Of a DNA stretch of 64,000 nucleotides, positions 16,512-25,470 are shown one piece after another. A program made the position numbers and the translations under genes. Where the stretch lies: the NCBI GenBank assembly GCA_022647765.1, contig JALCLH010000002.1, forward strand, positions 186,001 to 250,000, read 5' to 3'. Source of the DNA: Acidipropionibacterium sp. (GTDB lineage: Bacteria > Actinomycetota > Actinomycetes > Propionibacteriales > Propionibacteriaceae). The number at the start of each line of letters is the position of its first letter. The stretch's first letter is position 1. The notes under the pieces were generated by a model. The model did not search any database, was not told the origin of the DNA, and saw nothing but the letters and a program-made list of their open reading frames with translations.

Positions 16512-17831
16512 GTGGCCTTCAACGAGGGACTGCGCCGACTCTGGCGACTGCCCCGGTTCCGGCGGATCCTCGGAGTCCGGGTGTCCACCCAGGCCGCCGA
16601 CGGCACCCTCCAGGTGGGTCTCGCCTCCTACGTCCTGCTCTCCCCCGAGCAGCAGCCGGACGCCTGGTCGATCGCCATGGTGCTGGCCATCACGATGCTG
16701 CCGTTCAGCATCATCGGGCCCTTCATCTCGCTGCTGCTGGACCACTGGCCGCGCCAGCGCATCCTGGTCGGCACCGACGGGCTGCGCTGCGTCATCGCCC
16801 TGGCCGTCGGCGTCCTGGTCTGGGGAGGAGCCCGGCAGAACCCGGCGCACATCCTCCTGCTGCTCCTGCTGCTGGTGGCGATGAGCCTCAACAGGTTCCT
16901 GCTCGCCGCCCTCACCGCCGGCCTGGAGCACACCATCGACCGCCGGGAGTACCTCACGGCGTCCTCGATCATGCCGATCATCGGACCGCTCGGCATGATG
17001 ATCGGCGTCGTGATCGCCGCCGCCGTCCGGCTGCTCGGCGGCCGCTGGATGCCGGTGCACCACGCCGACACCATCATCTTCTGCATCTCCGCGGTGCTGT
17101 TCGCCTTCTCGGCCTTCCTGGGCACCCGGTTCGGGCGCAACGAGCTCGGCCCCACGGTCCCCGACACCAGCCGGCGCGCCTCCCAGGTGCTGCACGGCAT
17201 CCTGGACGGATTCCGTCACCTGGGCTCGCTGCCCCAGGTCGGCGCCGGGCTCGGCCTGATCGGCGCCCAACGACTGCTCTTCGGCGTCTACAGCGTCGCC
17301 ATGATGCTCGGCTACCGCAACTACTTCCACGCGAAGGCCGACGTCAACGCCGCGATGGGCGACATGGCCGCCTGGGGGGTGGTGATGGGCGCCGGATTCG
17401 TGCTCTCGGCGGCCTTCATGCCGCGGCTGGTGCGCGGAACGGGGATGAGACGCGCCCTGATCCTGCTGATGGCCGGCACCGCCATCGTCCAGGCCTTCCC
17501 CGGGGCGCTGCTCAACCGGTGGGGGTTGCTCATCGCGTCCTTCTTCATCGGCCTGTTCGCGCAGTCCCTCAAGGCGGGGGTGGACACCGTCTGTCAGGCT
17601 CACATCGACGACGCCTACAAGGGCCGGGTCTTCATCGTCTACGACATGATCTACAACGCCCTCTATGTCGGCGGGGCGGTGCTGGCGGCCCTCGTGCTGC
17701 CGATCCAGGGCGTCTCGCACCCGGGACTCCTCGGGCTCGCGGTGGCATATCTGCTGGTCGGGGGCCTGTTCGCGGGAGTCACCAGCAGGCAGGACGCCGC
17801 CGCCTTCGACCGCGGGACGGTAGCCGGGTGA
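16512..17831 (+). CDS. MFS transporter
   Basis: About 439 residues and roughly 12 membrane spans. Start GTG 16512 is preceded by GGGGAGA; an in-frame extension to 16194 overlaps the aldolase gene and is rejected. No substrate-specific motif is visible. It is divergent from the aldolase across the Fur/Zur-like box, so metal-linked control is possible. Confidence 0.75.
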   Translation: MAFNEGLRRLWRLPRFRRILGVRVSTQAADGTLQVGLASYVLLSPEQQPDAWSIAMVLAITMLPFSIIGPFISLLLDHWPRQRILVGTDGLRCVIALAVGVLVWGGARQNPAHILLLLLLLVAMSLNRFLLAALTAGLEHTIDRREYLTASSIMPIIGPLGMMIGVVIAAAVRLLGGRWMPVHHADTIIFCISAVLFAFSAFLGTRFGRNELGPTVPDTSRRASQVLHGILDGFRHLGSLPQVGAGLGLIGAQRLLFGVYSVAMMLGYRNYFHAKADVNAAMGDMAAWGVVMGAGFVLSAAFMPRLVRGTGMRRALILLMAGTAIVQAFPGALLNRWGLLIASFFIGLFAQSLKAGVDTVCQAHIDDAYKGRVFIVYDMIYNALYVGGAVLAALVLPIQGVSHPGLLGLAVAYLLVGGLFAGVTSRQDAAAFDRGTVAG

Positions 17832-17885
17832 GGAGCGGAGTTTCCCCCAAGGTCGACCAAGGCCGATAGGGACGAATGCAAGGAC

Positions 17886-17962
17886 GGTCCCGATCACTCC
17901 CGATAGGCCGTGTTTCGGCGCCGGCGATGCAGAAACATGACCTATCGGGAGTGATCGGGACC
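17886..17962. repeat. inverted-repeat family A, copy 1
   Basis: Perfect 22-base arms begin GGTCCCGATCACTCCCGATA and end TATCGGGAGTGATCGGGACC, around a 33-base loop with further pairing. The same arms occur at 34814-34890 and 50185-50261. Located between the MFS gene and panE. Confidence 0.9.
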
Positions 17963-18045
17963 GGGACCACACGACGCCGGACGACCACGCGGTCACATCC
18001 TGAGACGGGCGTCCACCCCTTGGTCAGGAACCTACCGTTCGGACC

Positions 18046-19083
18046 ATGAAGTACACAGTCATCGGCGCAGGAGCCATGGGATACCGCTACGGAGTGCTGC
18101 TCCAGGAGGTCGCGGGCCTGGATGTCGACTTCATCGACACCTGGCAGCCGAATGTCGACGCCGTCCGGCGCCAGGGCGGGGTCTACGTCTCCCGCGATCA
18201 CCAGAATCGTCACCTGGTGCCGATCAGGATGTTCACCCCCGAGCAGTACACCGGACAGCCCGACGTCTGGATCCTCTTCGTCAAGCAGATGCAGCTTGAC
18301 GACGTCCTGGCCCGCTGCGCCCACCTGTTCAAGCCCGAGCAGTACCTCTTCACCGCGATGAACGGCATGGGGCACCTCGACAAGATCCGCCACTACTTCG
18401 CCGACGACAAGATCGTGGCCGGCACCGCGCTGGTCGCCACCGTCCTCGACGGGCCCGGCGACGTCGACTTCATCGGCGCCCCCGGCGCCGGGACGATGCA
18501 CATGGTCAACTACACCGAGCAGCCGGACGAGGCCACCCGGGCGATGGAGCGCGACTTCCGCGCCGCGAACCTCAATCCGGAGCTCACCCGCAACCTCTAC
18601 GGCACCCTGATGGCCAAGGTGATCTTCAACTCCGTGGTCAACACGCTGTGCTCCATGTTCAGCTCGATGATGGGCCAGTACGCGGCCTACGACGGGGCCG
18701 ACGCCATCACCCGAACCTTGGTCGACGAGGCCTACGACGCGTGCGAGCGGGCCGGGATCCAGCTCATCAACACCCGCCAGGAGGAGGTCGACTCGGTGAA
18801 CTATGTGAGCAAGGTCGGCAACCCGCTGCACTACCCGTCGATGTACCAGGACTTCTCCAAGGGCCGCCCCACCGAGGTGGACTACATCAACGGATACATC
18901 GCCAGGCTCGGTCGCGAGCACGGCTACACCTGCCACGTCCAGGAGTTCGTCACCCAGGAGATGCACCTGGCCGAGGCGATGCGCGACGCCAAGGCCCGAG
19001 CGAAGGCTGCTGATGAGAAGGCGGACGCCGGCAAGAAGACGGGGGACGACGCCGAGCTGGCACCGGCACTGGCGACCGCCTGA
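18046..19083 (+). CDS. panE: ketopantoate reductase family protein
   Basis: 345 residues. NADP-binding IGAGAMG at residues 6-12, catalytic Lys in AKVIFNSVVNTL, and the C-terminal SMYQDFSKGRPTEVDYINGYI block are the PanE/ApbA signature (NADPH reduction of 2-dehydropantoate to pantoate for CoA). The sequence is somewhat divergent in the middle, so another 2-ketoacid substrate is possible. A charged, Ala/Lys-rich tail of about 25 residues follows the conserved domain. Confidence 0.8.
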   Translation: MKYTVIGAGAMGYRYGVLLQEVAGLDVDFIDTWQPNVDAVRRQGGVYVSRDHQNRHLVPIRMFTPEQYTGQPDVWILFVKQMQLDDVLARCAHLFKPEQYLFTAMNGMGHLDKIRHYFADDKIVAGTALVATVLDGPGDVDFIGAPGAGTMHMVNYTEQPDEATRAMERDFRAANLNPELTRNLYGTLMAKVIFNSVVNTLCSMFSSMMGQYAAYDGADAITRTLVDEAYDACERAGIQLINTRQEEVDSVNYVSKVGNPLHYPSMYQDFSKGRPTEVDYINGYIARLGREHGYTCHVQEFVTQEMHLAEAMRDAKARAKAADEKADAGKKTGDDAELAPALATA

Positions 19084-19145
19084 GCCCTGGTTTCCATGGC
19101 CCCCGCACCGAGGTGATACGGGGCTCCGGAGGAAAACTCAGAAGA

Positions 19146-19392
19146 TCAGACAGCAGCGAGGCTTCTAAGCCTCGCGGCCTCGTTCGGCCAACCGAGCCTC
19201 GCCGCATCCTCGATCGAACGCGCGTCAATCCGAATGCCGATCCTCACTGCCGCGACAAGGCACACCTTGACGGCAATACCCTCTTCGCCGACCTCATCAA
19301 TGAGCTCGTCGACGAAGTCACGCGACTCCGCATCCAGGGCGCCCTGGACCTGGCCTCGAAGCCTTAGTGCAAGGTCACGAACCTGGGCTCAT
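19146..19392 (-). pseudogene. second MafI-like immunity gene copy, frameshifted at its start
   Basis: The frame reads ...LALRLRGQ, FVDELIDEVGEEGIAVKVC, RSIEDAARLGWPNEA and is clearly similar to the adjacent 19398-19637 gene. An ATG at 19392 would join it if one C of a CCC run were removed (MSQVRDLALRLR...). It lies six bases after the first copy's stop. It is a tandem duplicate, inactive as read. Confidence 0.55.
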
Positions 19393-19397
19393 AGAGA

Positions 19398-19637
19398 TCA
19401 TGCTGTGGCGAACATCACGAGCTTGTCCGCCTGGTCGGCGCGCCCTGCCATGCGGATCGCGTCGATCAGGGCGTCATCAAGGAACCTGTGGTTGTCGATG
19501 AGAATCGCAAGGCACTCGTCAACGGCGAGCCCTGGCTCGCCGACATCAATGCACTCGTCGACCCACTCGAGGTCGCCGACATCAGCGAAGGCAGCAGCCT
19601 CCACCCGGAGACGTCTCGCGAGCTGATCACGGTTCAT
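19398..19637 (-). CDS. MafI-like immunity protein
   Basis: 79 acidic, helical residues: LARRLRVEAA, EWVDECIDVGEPGLAVDECLAILIDNHRF, DAIRMAG. The pattern of an acidic helix, G-E-x-x-LA and a long second helix resembles MafI immunity proteins, which neutralise EndoU-type toxin ends. It starts four bases after an EndoU-like toxin remnant ends. It is probably retained as an orphan protection gene. Confidence 0.6.
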   Translation of the reverse strand: MNRDQLARRLRVEAAAFADVGDLEWVDECIDVGEPGLAVDECLAILIDNHRFLDDALIDAIRMAGRADQADKLVMFATA

Positions 19638-19641
19638 GGAG

Positions 19642-19764
19642 TTAACGGTACTGCTCGGTCTTGCCTTCGAGGCCTGCCCCGTAGCCATGTCCCCCGCCAT
19701 CCTCATCGCCTTTGAGGATGTGGATCCACGCCTGTTCGCTGGGTGTGGCCTGCGGACGCTCCAT
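19642..19764 (-). pseudogene. EndoU-like toxin fragment
   Basis: The 40-residue frame contains IHILKGDEDGGGH and GYGAGLEGKTE, matching the first conserved block of bacterial EndoU nucleases (H-I-L-x-G-D-x-x-GGGH...GKTEFP). It then stops where the FP-x-x-W block should be. The remaining toxin, about 80 residues, is deleted, leaving the junction next to the immunity start. No delivery domain lies upstream; the LysM/BTAD gene ends 34 bases away. Confidence 0.6.
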
Positions 19765-19797
19765 GTCACATCCCACCCGACAGACGCGGAGCACGGG

Positions 19798-22700
19798 TCA
19801 CACCACTCGGGCGCGGGGCCGGCCCTCCATCACCTCCTGGAGCAGCACCACCGTCTCCTCGGACAGGTCGACGCCCAGCCGTCGGGCCCGCCGCGACAGC
19901 AGGTAGACCAGCCGCTCCACCTCGGAGCGCTCTCCCGGCCAGATGCGCCAGCCGGATCCGGCTGGTGAGCAGCTCCTCGTCCTCCGGGCAGCAGACCAGC
20001 GCCCGGGCCAGGGCCCGGCGCGCGGTGTCGAGATCCCCGACGGTCATCGCCCGGCGAGCCAACTCGACGCCGATGTCGCGAACCGTCTGCATCATCTCCA
20101 CCCGCCACTCCTCCGCCCAGTGCCACTGCCCTGGCGCGGCGTCGGCCAGCGGCGCACCTCGCACCAACTCCAGAGCCGCGGCGAGGCTGTGATCCTCGGC
20201 GGTGGCGATCCCGCCCGCGATGAGCAGCTGCAGCCTCTCCCAGTCGCTGCCGACGGCGTCATCCAGCCGGATGACGCCGTCGTAGGCCTCCGGCAGGTAG
20301 AGCCGACCGGCGTCGTCACGCCCCAGCCACCGGCGCAGCCGGGACATGTTGGAACGACGGGTGGGTTCGGCCACCAGCAGACTCTCGCGCATCCGGATCG
20401 ATCCGGAACCGGGGTGGTCCAGGATCCATCCGCAGTATTCAAGGCACTGGCGGACGCCGCGCGACGGCTCCGGCCCCCGCGCCCCCACCAGATCGACCGG
20501 ACCGAGCAGCCGCAGCATCGGGTTCGCGAATCCTGCACCACCCACATCTTCTCCACTCGAGTACCGAGCGCTTCCCGAGTCCAACCGCGGGACGCCGCCT
20601 GTGCCGTGTACCACGGTGACCTCCCGGGTGATCTTGGTCGTCGACTCACTGTCTGCTCGCCTCCGGGGAGCCGGCGGCGACTCCTCGTCCCACCAGTCGG
20701 CGGGCTCGGTGTCGGTGCGCGACGCGGTGGCCACCAGATCGACCACCCCCCGACGCACCGGTTCACCGACCAGTTGGGGCGCGAAGGCGAGGCCCCCCAG
20801 GGTGGCGCTCCCGTCGCTGTTGATGCGCACCAGATCGGAACCCTGCAACTGAGTCCGATGTTCGTCCGACCCCGGGACCGGGCTGACGACCACTACTCCG
20901 GCGCATCGCAACAGCCTGGGATCGGGCATTCCGCTGGGAGGGGCGTCGAGCAGCACGACCCGCTCGACCGGCGGCCAGTCCTCTGGCAGCTTCCCGGGCA
21001 ACGGCCGAGGTGTGCGCACCAGATCTGCGAGATCGGCGGCGACCTCGTCGTGGCCGGCCAGCGTCACCTCCTCGCTGCCGGTCTGCGCCAGCCATTCCAG
21101 GGAGTCGCCGCAGGCGGTGACCTCCAGGCCCTCGCTCCACCAGGTGCAGGTGAGACTCAGGGCGATCCCGGCCACCATCGCCGCCGAGTCGGCCGCGGAC
21201 CCGGCCACCCCGAACCATCCGGAGGTCGACGCCAGATCGAGCAGCATCGGCTCCTCGACCGGGGGAGCGCCTCTGTCTGCCTCGTCCTCGGCCGCGAGTG
21301 GCAGCGTGGCCCCCAGCACCACGGTGCTGGGCGAGATCACGGGAGAGAGGTCGGTCGGTGGAACGCCGGCCGAACCTCCGTCGGCCGACGAGACCTGATC
21401 CGTCGGGCGGTCAGTCGGCACTCCGTCCATCGGCGAACGTCGAGTCGGCTCTCGACCAGCCGGCACGACGCGGGTCGCAAGGGAGTCGGTCGACACTCTG
21501 TCGCCGGGCAGCCTGCCGATCGACGATCTGGGAACTGGCGCTCGGTCATCCGCCACGTCGTCGTCCGCCTCGAACACCGGCCGAGGACCGGGCAGCAGGT
21601 CGGCGGCCACCGCGAGCATCGCGCGAAGACGGGAACTCGCCTCGTCGAACACCGGCACGCGACGACCGAGCGGACGGCTGAACAGCTGGCGACGGCGTCC
21701 GGCCACCAGCGCGCCGGAGATGCCGCCGGCCAGGAACAGACTCAGCCCCGCCAGGGCGGTGCGCACCGGGGAGAGCGCTATCGGCTGCCCCTCCCCCTCC
21801 GAACCGGTCGGCGGCAGCTCGACCTCGGACCGCACATCTGCTGTGGACGGGGTTGATGAGACGGCGGGCCGAGCGCTCTGCGCAGTCGCCCGAGGGGCCG
21901 GAGTGGCAGGAGCCGCGACCTGGGGAACGGCAGGTGTGGCGGGGGTCTCCGCCCGCGACACGGCGGATGGCGGCGCCGCTTCGGACTTCGGTTCGGGCTC
22001 CTGGGCTGCCCGGCGTCGGCCGTCTCAGCGGTCCCGGTCTCTTTGGCGGCCCCGGCCTTCTCGCGCTCGCTCGGGGGCTCCGTGCTGTCTGCGCTGGCGA
22101 CCGGCAGGGTGAGCCGCCACCCGATGTCGATGGAGTCGGGATCGTCGATGAGATCGCGATTGAACTCCCAGATCTCGGGCCACCGCTCGGCATCGCCCAG
22201 ATGACTCCGGGCCAGCCCGCTGAGGGTATCGCCGGCCCGGACCACCACCGTCTTCCTGACGCCTCCGGCCTCCTCGGTCTTTGCCCGATCCTCACCGTTC
22301 TCCCCCTCCTCCCCCGAATCACCGGTGGCGGGCAGCGCCCCCGGGGCTGCAGGCGGCGTCTCCCCACGGGGCTGGACGCCGGGGAGGACGATCACCTGCC
22401 CGACCGGCAGGTTGCTCGGGTCCAGCCCGGGGTTGGCCGCGACGATCCGACGCCAGGCGGTGCCCTCCCCGTACCAGCTCTCGGCCACCGACCAGAGGGA
22501 GTCGGTGGGCCCGACCAGATGCTGCGCGCTGCCGGCGCCCTCGACGTGCCGATCGGTGCCCGCGTCGGTCCGCGGTTGATCGGCGGTGCGGGCTGCCGGG
22601 AGACCGGTAACCGGGTGGGTCGAGTCGATCCCGGTGGAGTCGATCCCGGCACCGATCGGTCCGTCTCCCTCAACACTGGCGCCCGCCCAGGTCGACGCAG

Positions 22701-23160
22701 GGCCCTTGCCAGCACCGGCCGGCTCCGCCCCGGCATCGAACCCTCCCGACGCCGTCCCGGTGATCGTGGTCGCATGCGCCGGGAGACTCGATCCGCCCAC
22801 CGGTGCGAGCAGGGCGAGGCTGGCGACCAGCATCCCGGCGGCGAGTCCCTGGACCCCGCCGAGCCCCGGAATCCGGATCCGCAACCGGGAGTCGCTGGCC
22901 AGGTCCACCGCCTCGGCCACCACGCAGACGGTGAACACCAGCCAGGCGAGCCAGCCGACCACGGTCGCCAGTCCGAGCAGCAGAGAGCCGTCGTCGGGAC
23001 TGGTCAGCGCCGCCGGGCCGAGGCGTCTCAGCTCCCCCGCCCTGCCCCACATCGCCAGGGCGACCGGGGACCCGAGCACCAGGGCGACCAGCAGCGCCGT
23101 CGAACCGAGCCCTCGCAATACCGTGAGGAGACCGCCTCGCGGTCGATCGAATGTGGTCAT
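19798..23160 (-). pseudogene. LysM/BTAD membrane protein of the tad locus, two frameshifts
   Basis: About 1,120 residues if frames are joined. Two membrane spans occupy residues 10-80, and LysM domains lie near 215-265 (SLWSVAESWYGEGTAWRRIVAANPGLDPSNLP) and 305-355 (GDTLSGLARSHLGDAERW). A third span is near 475, then a C-terminal bacterial transcriptional activation (BTAD)-like helical domain from about 885. Similar proteins occur beside actinobacterial tad genes. One base is missing near 22008 and one is extra near 19932. Its ATG overlaps the upstream TadE-like gene by four bases, so it belongs to the pilus operon. It may link cell-wall anchoring to regulation. Confidence 0.7.
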
Positions 23161-23597
23161 GATCCGCGCTCCCTGTGACTGTCGACCGGAGCCCCGGCCT
23201 GGGCCGAGACGTGGAATGAGCCCGGCAGTCCGGGCGCCAGGAGATCCGCCATGGTGACGGTGCAGCCCACCGTGGCGCTGACCGAGCCCGCGCTGCCGAC
23301 CGGAACGCTGAGACCGGTGGGGTCGATCCCGACCTGCGGGCTCCGGCAATCGGTTCCGGCGAGTTCGGCCCGAGCCACCCGGGTGCCGGCAGCAATCCCG
23401 GACGCCGGTCCGGCGGCCACCGAGACCGCGCGAGCCGCCACCTCGGCGGCCGACTGGGCGTCTCCGCGCACCTGATGCAGCCTCCAGGACGCCGTGGCCA
23501 GCGCGGCGAGCAGGAGCAGGGCCGGGACGATGAGCGCCACCTCCACGCTCACCGCCCCGCGGTCGAGAGCATCACCCCTTGTGATGAGCATGATCAC
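23157..23597 (-). CDS. TadE/TadG-like pilus-assembly minor protein (second)
   Basis: 146 residues with RGAVSVEVALIVPALLLLAALATASW, the TadE-type cleavable/anchoring segment: a Glu five residues into a long hydrophobic helix. The rest is a small extracytoplasmic domain with two cysteines. GTG 23597 overlaps the preceding gene's stop by four bases. Probably a minor pseudopilin of the Flp pilus. Confidence 0.7.
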   Translation of the reverse strand: MIMLITRGDALDRGAVSVEVALIVPALLLLAALATASWRLHQVRGDAQSAAEVAARAVSVAAGPASGIAAGTRVARAELAGTDCRSPQVGIDPTGLSVPVGSAGSVSATVGCTVTMADLLAPGLPGSFHVSAQAGAPVDSHRERGS

Positions 23598-24019
23598 GTC
23601 CCCTCCCTGACGGCCACTGCGGTCGCCTGGAGGGGCACCGACCCGGCATCCAGAAAGACCGGTGCGCGAGCCCTCACCTCGGCCCGGACCAGGCCGTCGT
23701 CCTCATCCACCCGCACGGTGACGCCGCGCACCCCCGAGGGAACGGCCACCTGCCGGGCGGCGTCCAGCGCGTCTCCCGGTCTCGATCCGAGGATCGCCTC
23801 GGCCCGCACCGCCGCCCGGGCGGCCTCGGTGACCGCGGAGCGGGCCTGCATCAGCACCGCCCCCTGGATGACGCCGATCACCACCAGCATCACCACCGGC
23901 CAGACCAGCGCCCACTGCACGGACTCGGAGACGCCGCGGTCATCACGGCGGGCCCGTGATCCAGCGGTTCGGCCGGTGAGAGCGCCCGGGGCGGCGAGAG
24001 GAGTTCCCGGGGCGGTCAG
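23594..24019 (-). CDS. TadE-like minor pilin, probable CTG start
   Basis: The conserved core is RGVSESVQWALVWPVVMLVVIGVIQGAVLMQARSAVTEAARAAVRAE, a TadE-type N-terminal helix with Glu. No ATG, GTG or TTG exists in frame between the flp stop and this core. A CTG at 24019 overlaps the flp stop as CTGA, mirroring the ATGA/GTGA junctions elsewhere in the operon, and gives 141 residues. A start lost to a frame error is the alternative. Confidence 0.6.
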   Translation of the reverse strand: MTAPGTPLAAPGALTGRTAGSRARRDDRGVSESVQWALVWPVVMLVVIGVIQGAVLMQARSAVTEAARAAVRAEAILGSRPGDALDAARQVAVPSGVRGVTVRVDEDDGLVRAEVRARAPVFLDAGSVPLQATAVAVREGT

Positions 24020-24258
24020 CGAGGCATGTGCAGATTGACGTAGGCCGTGACCGCGGTGATGACGATCGTCGCCACCGCCACCGCCCCCACCAGCAGGATG
24101 GCGTTCTCGGTGGACTGGCTGAGCCCCCGCTCGTCGCGGCGCCGGGCGGGCGGCCGCAGGCCGGACAGCACCGGCAGCAGGAAGGCCATCAGACCGGCCT
24201 GCCGGGAACGGGTGACGCGCTGAAGGGTCTGCTGCGCGGTCTGAGAGTGACGAGTCAT
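24016..24258 (-). CDS. flp: Flp-type pilin
   Basis: 80 residues: a basic leader of about 45 residues, then ERGLSQSTENAILLVGAVAVATIVITAVTAYVNLHMPR, a Flp-like prepilin helix with a hydrophobic core. CAGGAGAT upstream fixes ATG 24258. The 183-base gap to tadC is the largest inside the operon and probably holds a promoter giving extra pilin transcript. Confidence 0.65.
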   Translation of the reverse strand: MTRHSQTAQQTLQRVTRSRQAGLMAFLLPVLSGLRPPARRRDERGLSQSTENAILLVGAVAVATIVITAVTAYVNLHMPR

Positions 24259-24441
24259 GGCGATCTCCTGAGATGGGGCAACCGGGCTCACCGAGTGCGG
24301 TGGTGGGGTCTGTTGTGGACGAGAGGACGGGAGTGTCCTCCGGAAGGGCTGTGAATAACGGGCTGACAAGGAAATTTCGAGCAATCAGCTCGGGGGCGTC
24401 TGCGGGAAGGTCGGGCCGCCTCGGCGGCTGCAGCGTCGTGA

Positions 24442-25470
24442 TCATGGCGACACCCCTGACAGGCTCATCAGCGGTGGAGTGAGAAGAATCAGGGCGAGCA
24501 CGAGCACGGGGACCACCATCCACACCGTCATCGACTCCGAGACCTGGTGGGCGGCGAGTTTCTCGGACGTGAGGTGGGCGTCGCGCATCTCGGCGGCCCG
24601 CGCCCGCAGGGTGGCGACCAGCGATGCGCCCTGCTCGTCGAGGGTGAGCACCTCGACCAGTTCGCCCAGCCCGGGCAGGTCCAGCTCCCGGGAGAGCCGT
24701 TCCAGGGCGGACCACGGCGCCTGCTGCTCGAGTCTGGCCCGTTCCAGGGTCGCGCGGATCCGCAGCATCACCGGATGATCGCTCACCTGGGAGGCCTCCA
24801 GCACCGCCCGGGACGCCGACTGGTTGGCCAGCCGGGACAGGGTGACCAGATCGACGAAGGTGAGGACGGCCTCGGCGGCGTCCTGCTGGACCTCCTTCTG
24901 CGCCGACCGCAGCCTGAGATCGGGCAGGAACCAGCCGGAGACGCCGAGGGCGAGCCCGAGCAGCACCGGGGTCACCGGGAAGGTCATGCCCGCCAGCTGA
25001 GCGGTGAGCTGGACGATAAGCGGCAGCATCAGCCCGCCGAGGGCCCAGACGGTCTTCTCCACCAGGAGATCTCCGACCGATCTTCCCTGCAGGGACAGCA
25101 CCCGGCGGGTCCGCTCGGAGACCGCGCCGATCCGGCGGGTGGCCAGCCAGGCGCCGAACCGGTCGAGACGCCCGGCTCCCGGCGGCAGCACGACCTCGGG
25201 ATCTGCGGTGGGACGCCGTCCGGCCAGCTGCGCCAGCCCGTCCGAGAGCCGGACCGGAGCCGGGCGGCGTCCGGCCCAGATCAGCACCGGGGCGCAGGCC
25301 AGCGCAGCCCCCGCGACCAGGGCCAGCGTCAGGGAGGGCACGGCGAGGGCCAGGACCACAGAGCCTGCCGATAGCGGCGCATTGGAGGCCGGGGAAGACA
25401 CAGCCGGAGAAGGCACAGCGGCGGATACCGAGAGAACCGGGAGAATCGTCAACAGAGCAGGCTCAGGCAT
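24442..25470 (-). CDS. tadC: TadC, type II secretion F-family inner-membrane protein
   Basis: 342 residues: an N-terminal hydrophobic segment, two central spans (WALGGLMLPLIVQLTAQL; TPVLLGLALGVSGWFLPDL), a GspF cytosolic domain (EAVLTFVDLVTLSRLANQSASRAVLEAS, LGELVEVLTLDEQGASLVATLRARA) and a C-terminal span. TadB and TadC form the pilus platform. It overlaps the tadB end by 22 bases. Confidence 0.8.
   Translation of the reverse strand: MPEPALLTILPVLSVSAAVPSPAVSSPASNAPLSAGSVVLALAVPSLTLALVAGAALACAPVLIWAGRRPAPVRLSDGLAQLAGRRPTADPEVVLPPGAGRLDRFGAWLATRRIGAVSERTRRVLSLQGRSVGDLLVEKTVWALGGLMLPLIVQLTAQLAGMTFPVTPVLLGLALGVSGWFLPDLRLRSAQKEVQQDAAEAVLTFVDLVTLSRLANQSASRAVLEASQVSDHPVMLRIRATLERARLEQQAPWSALERLSRELDLPGLGELVEVLTLDEQGASLVATLRARAAEMRDAHLTSEKLAAHQVSESMTVWMVVPVLVLALILLTPPLMSLSGVSP

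Noticed and set aside
16470..18966. Long minus-strand frames opposite the MFS and panE genes
   Set aside because: Both plus-strand genes have clear motifs and starts; the opposite frames have none.
24259..24445. Frame starting at ATG 24445 that runs in register into the TadE-like gene
   Set aside because: It would cover the whole flp gene in another frame; the 24259-24445 part lacks any motif and is more likely the flp leader.
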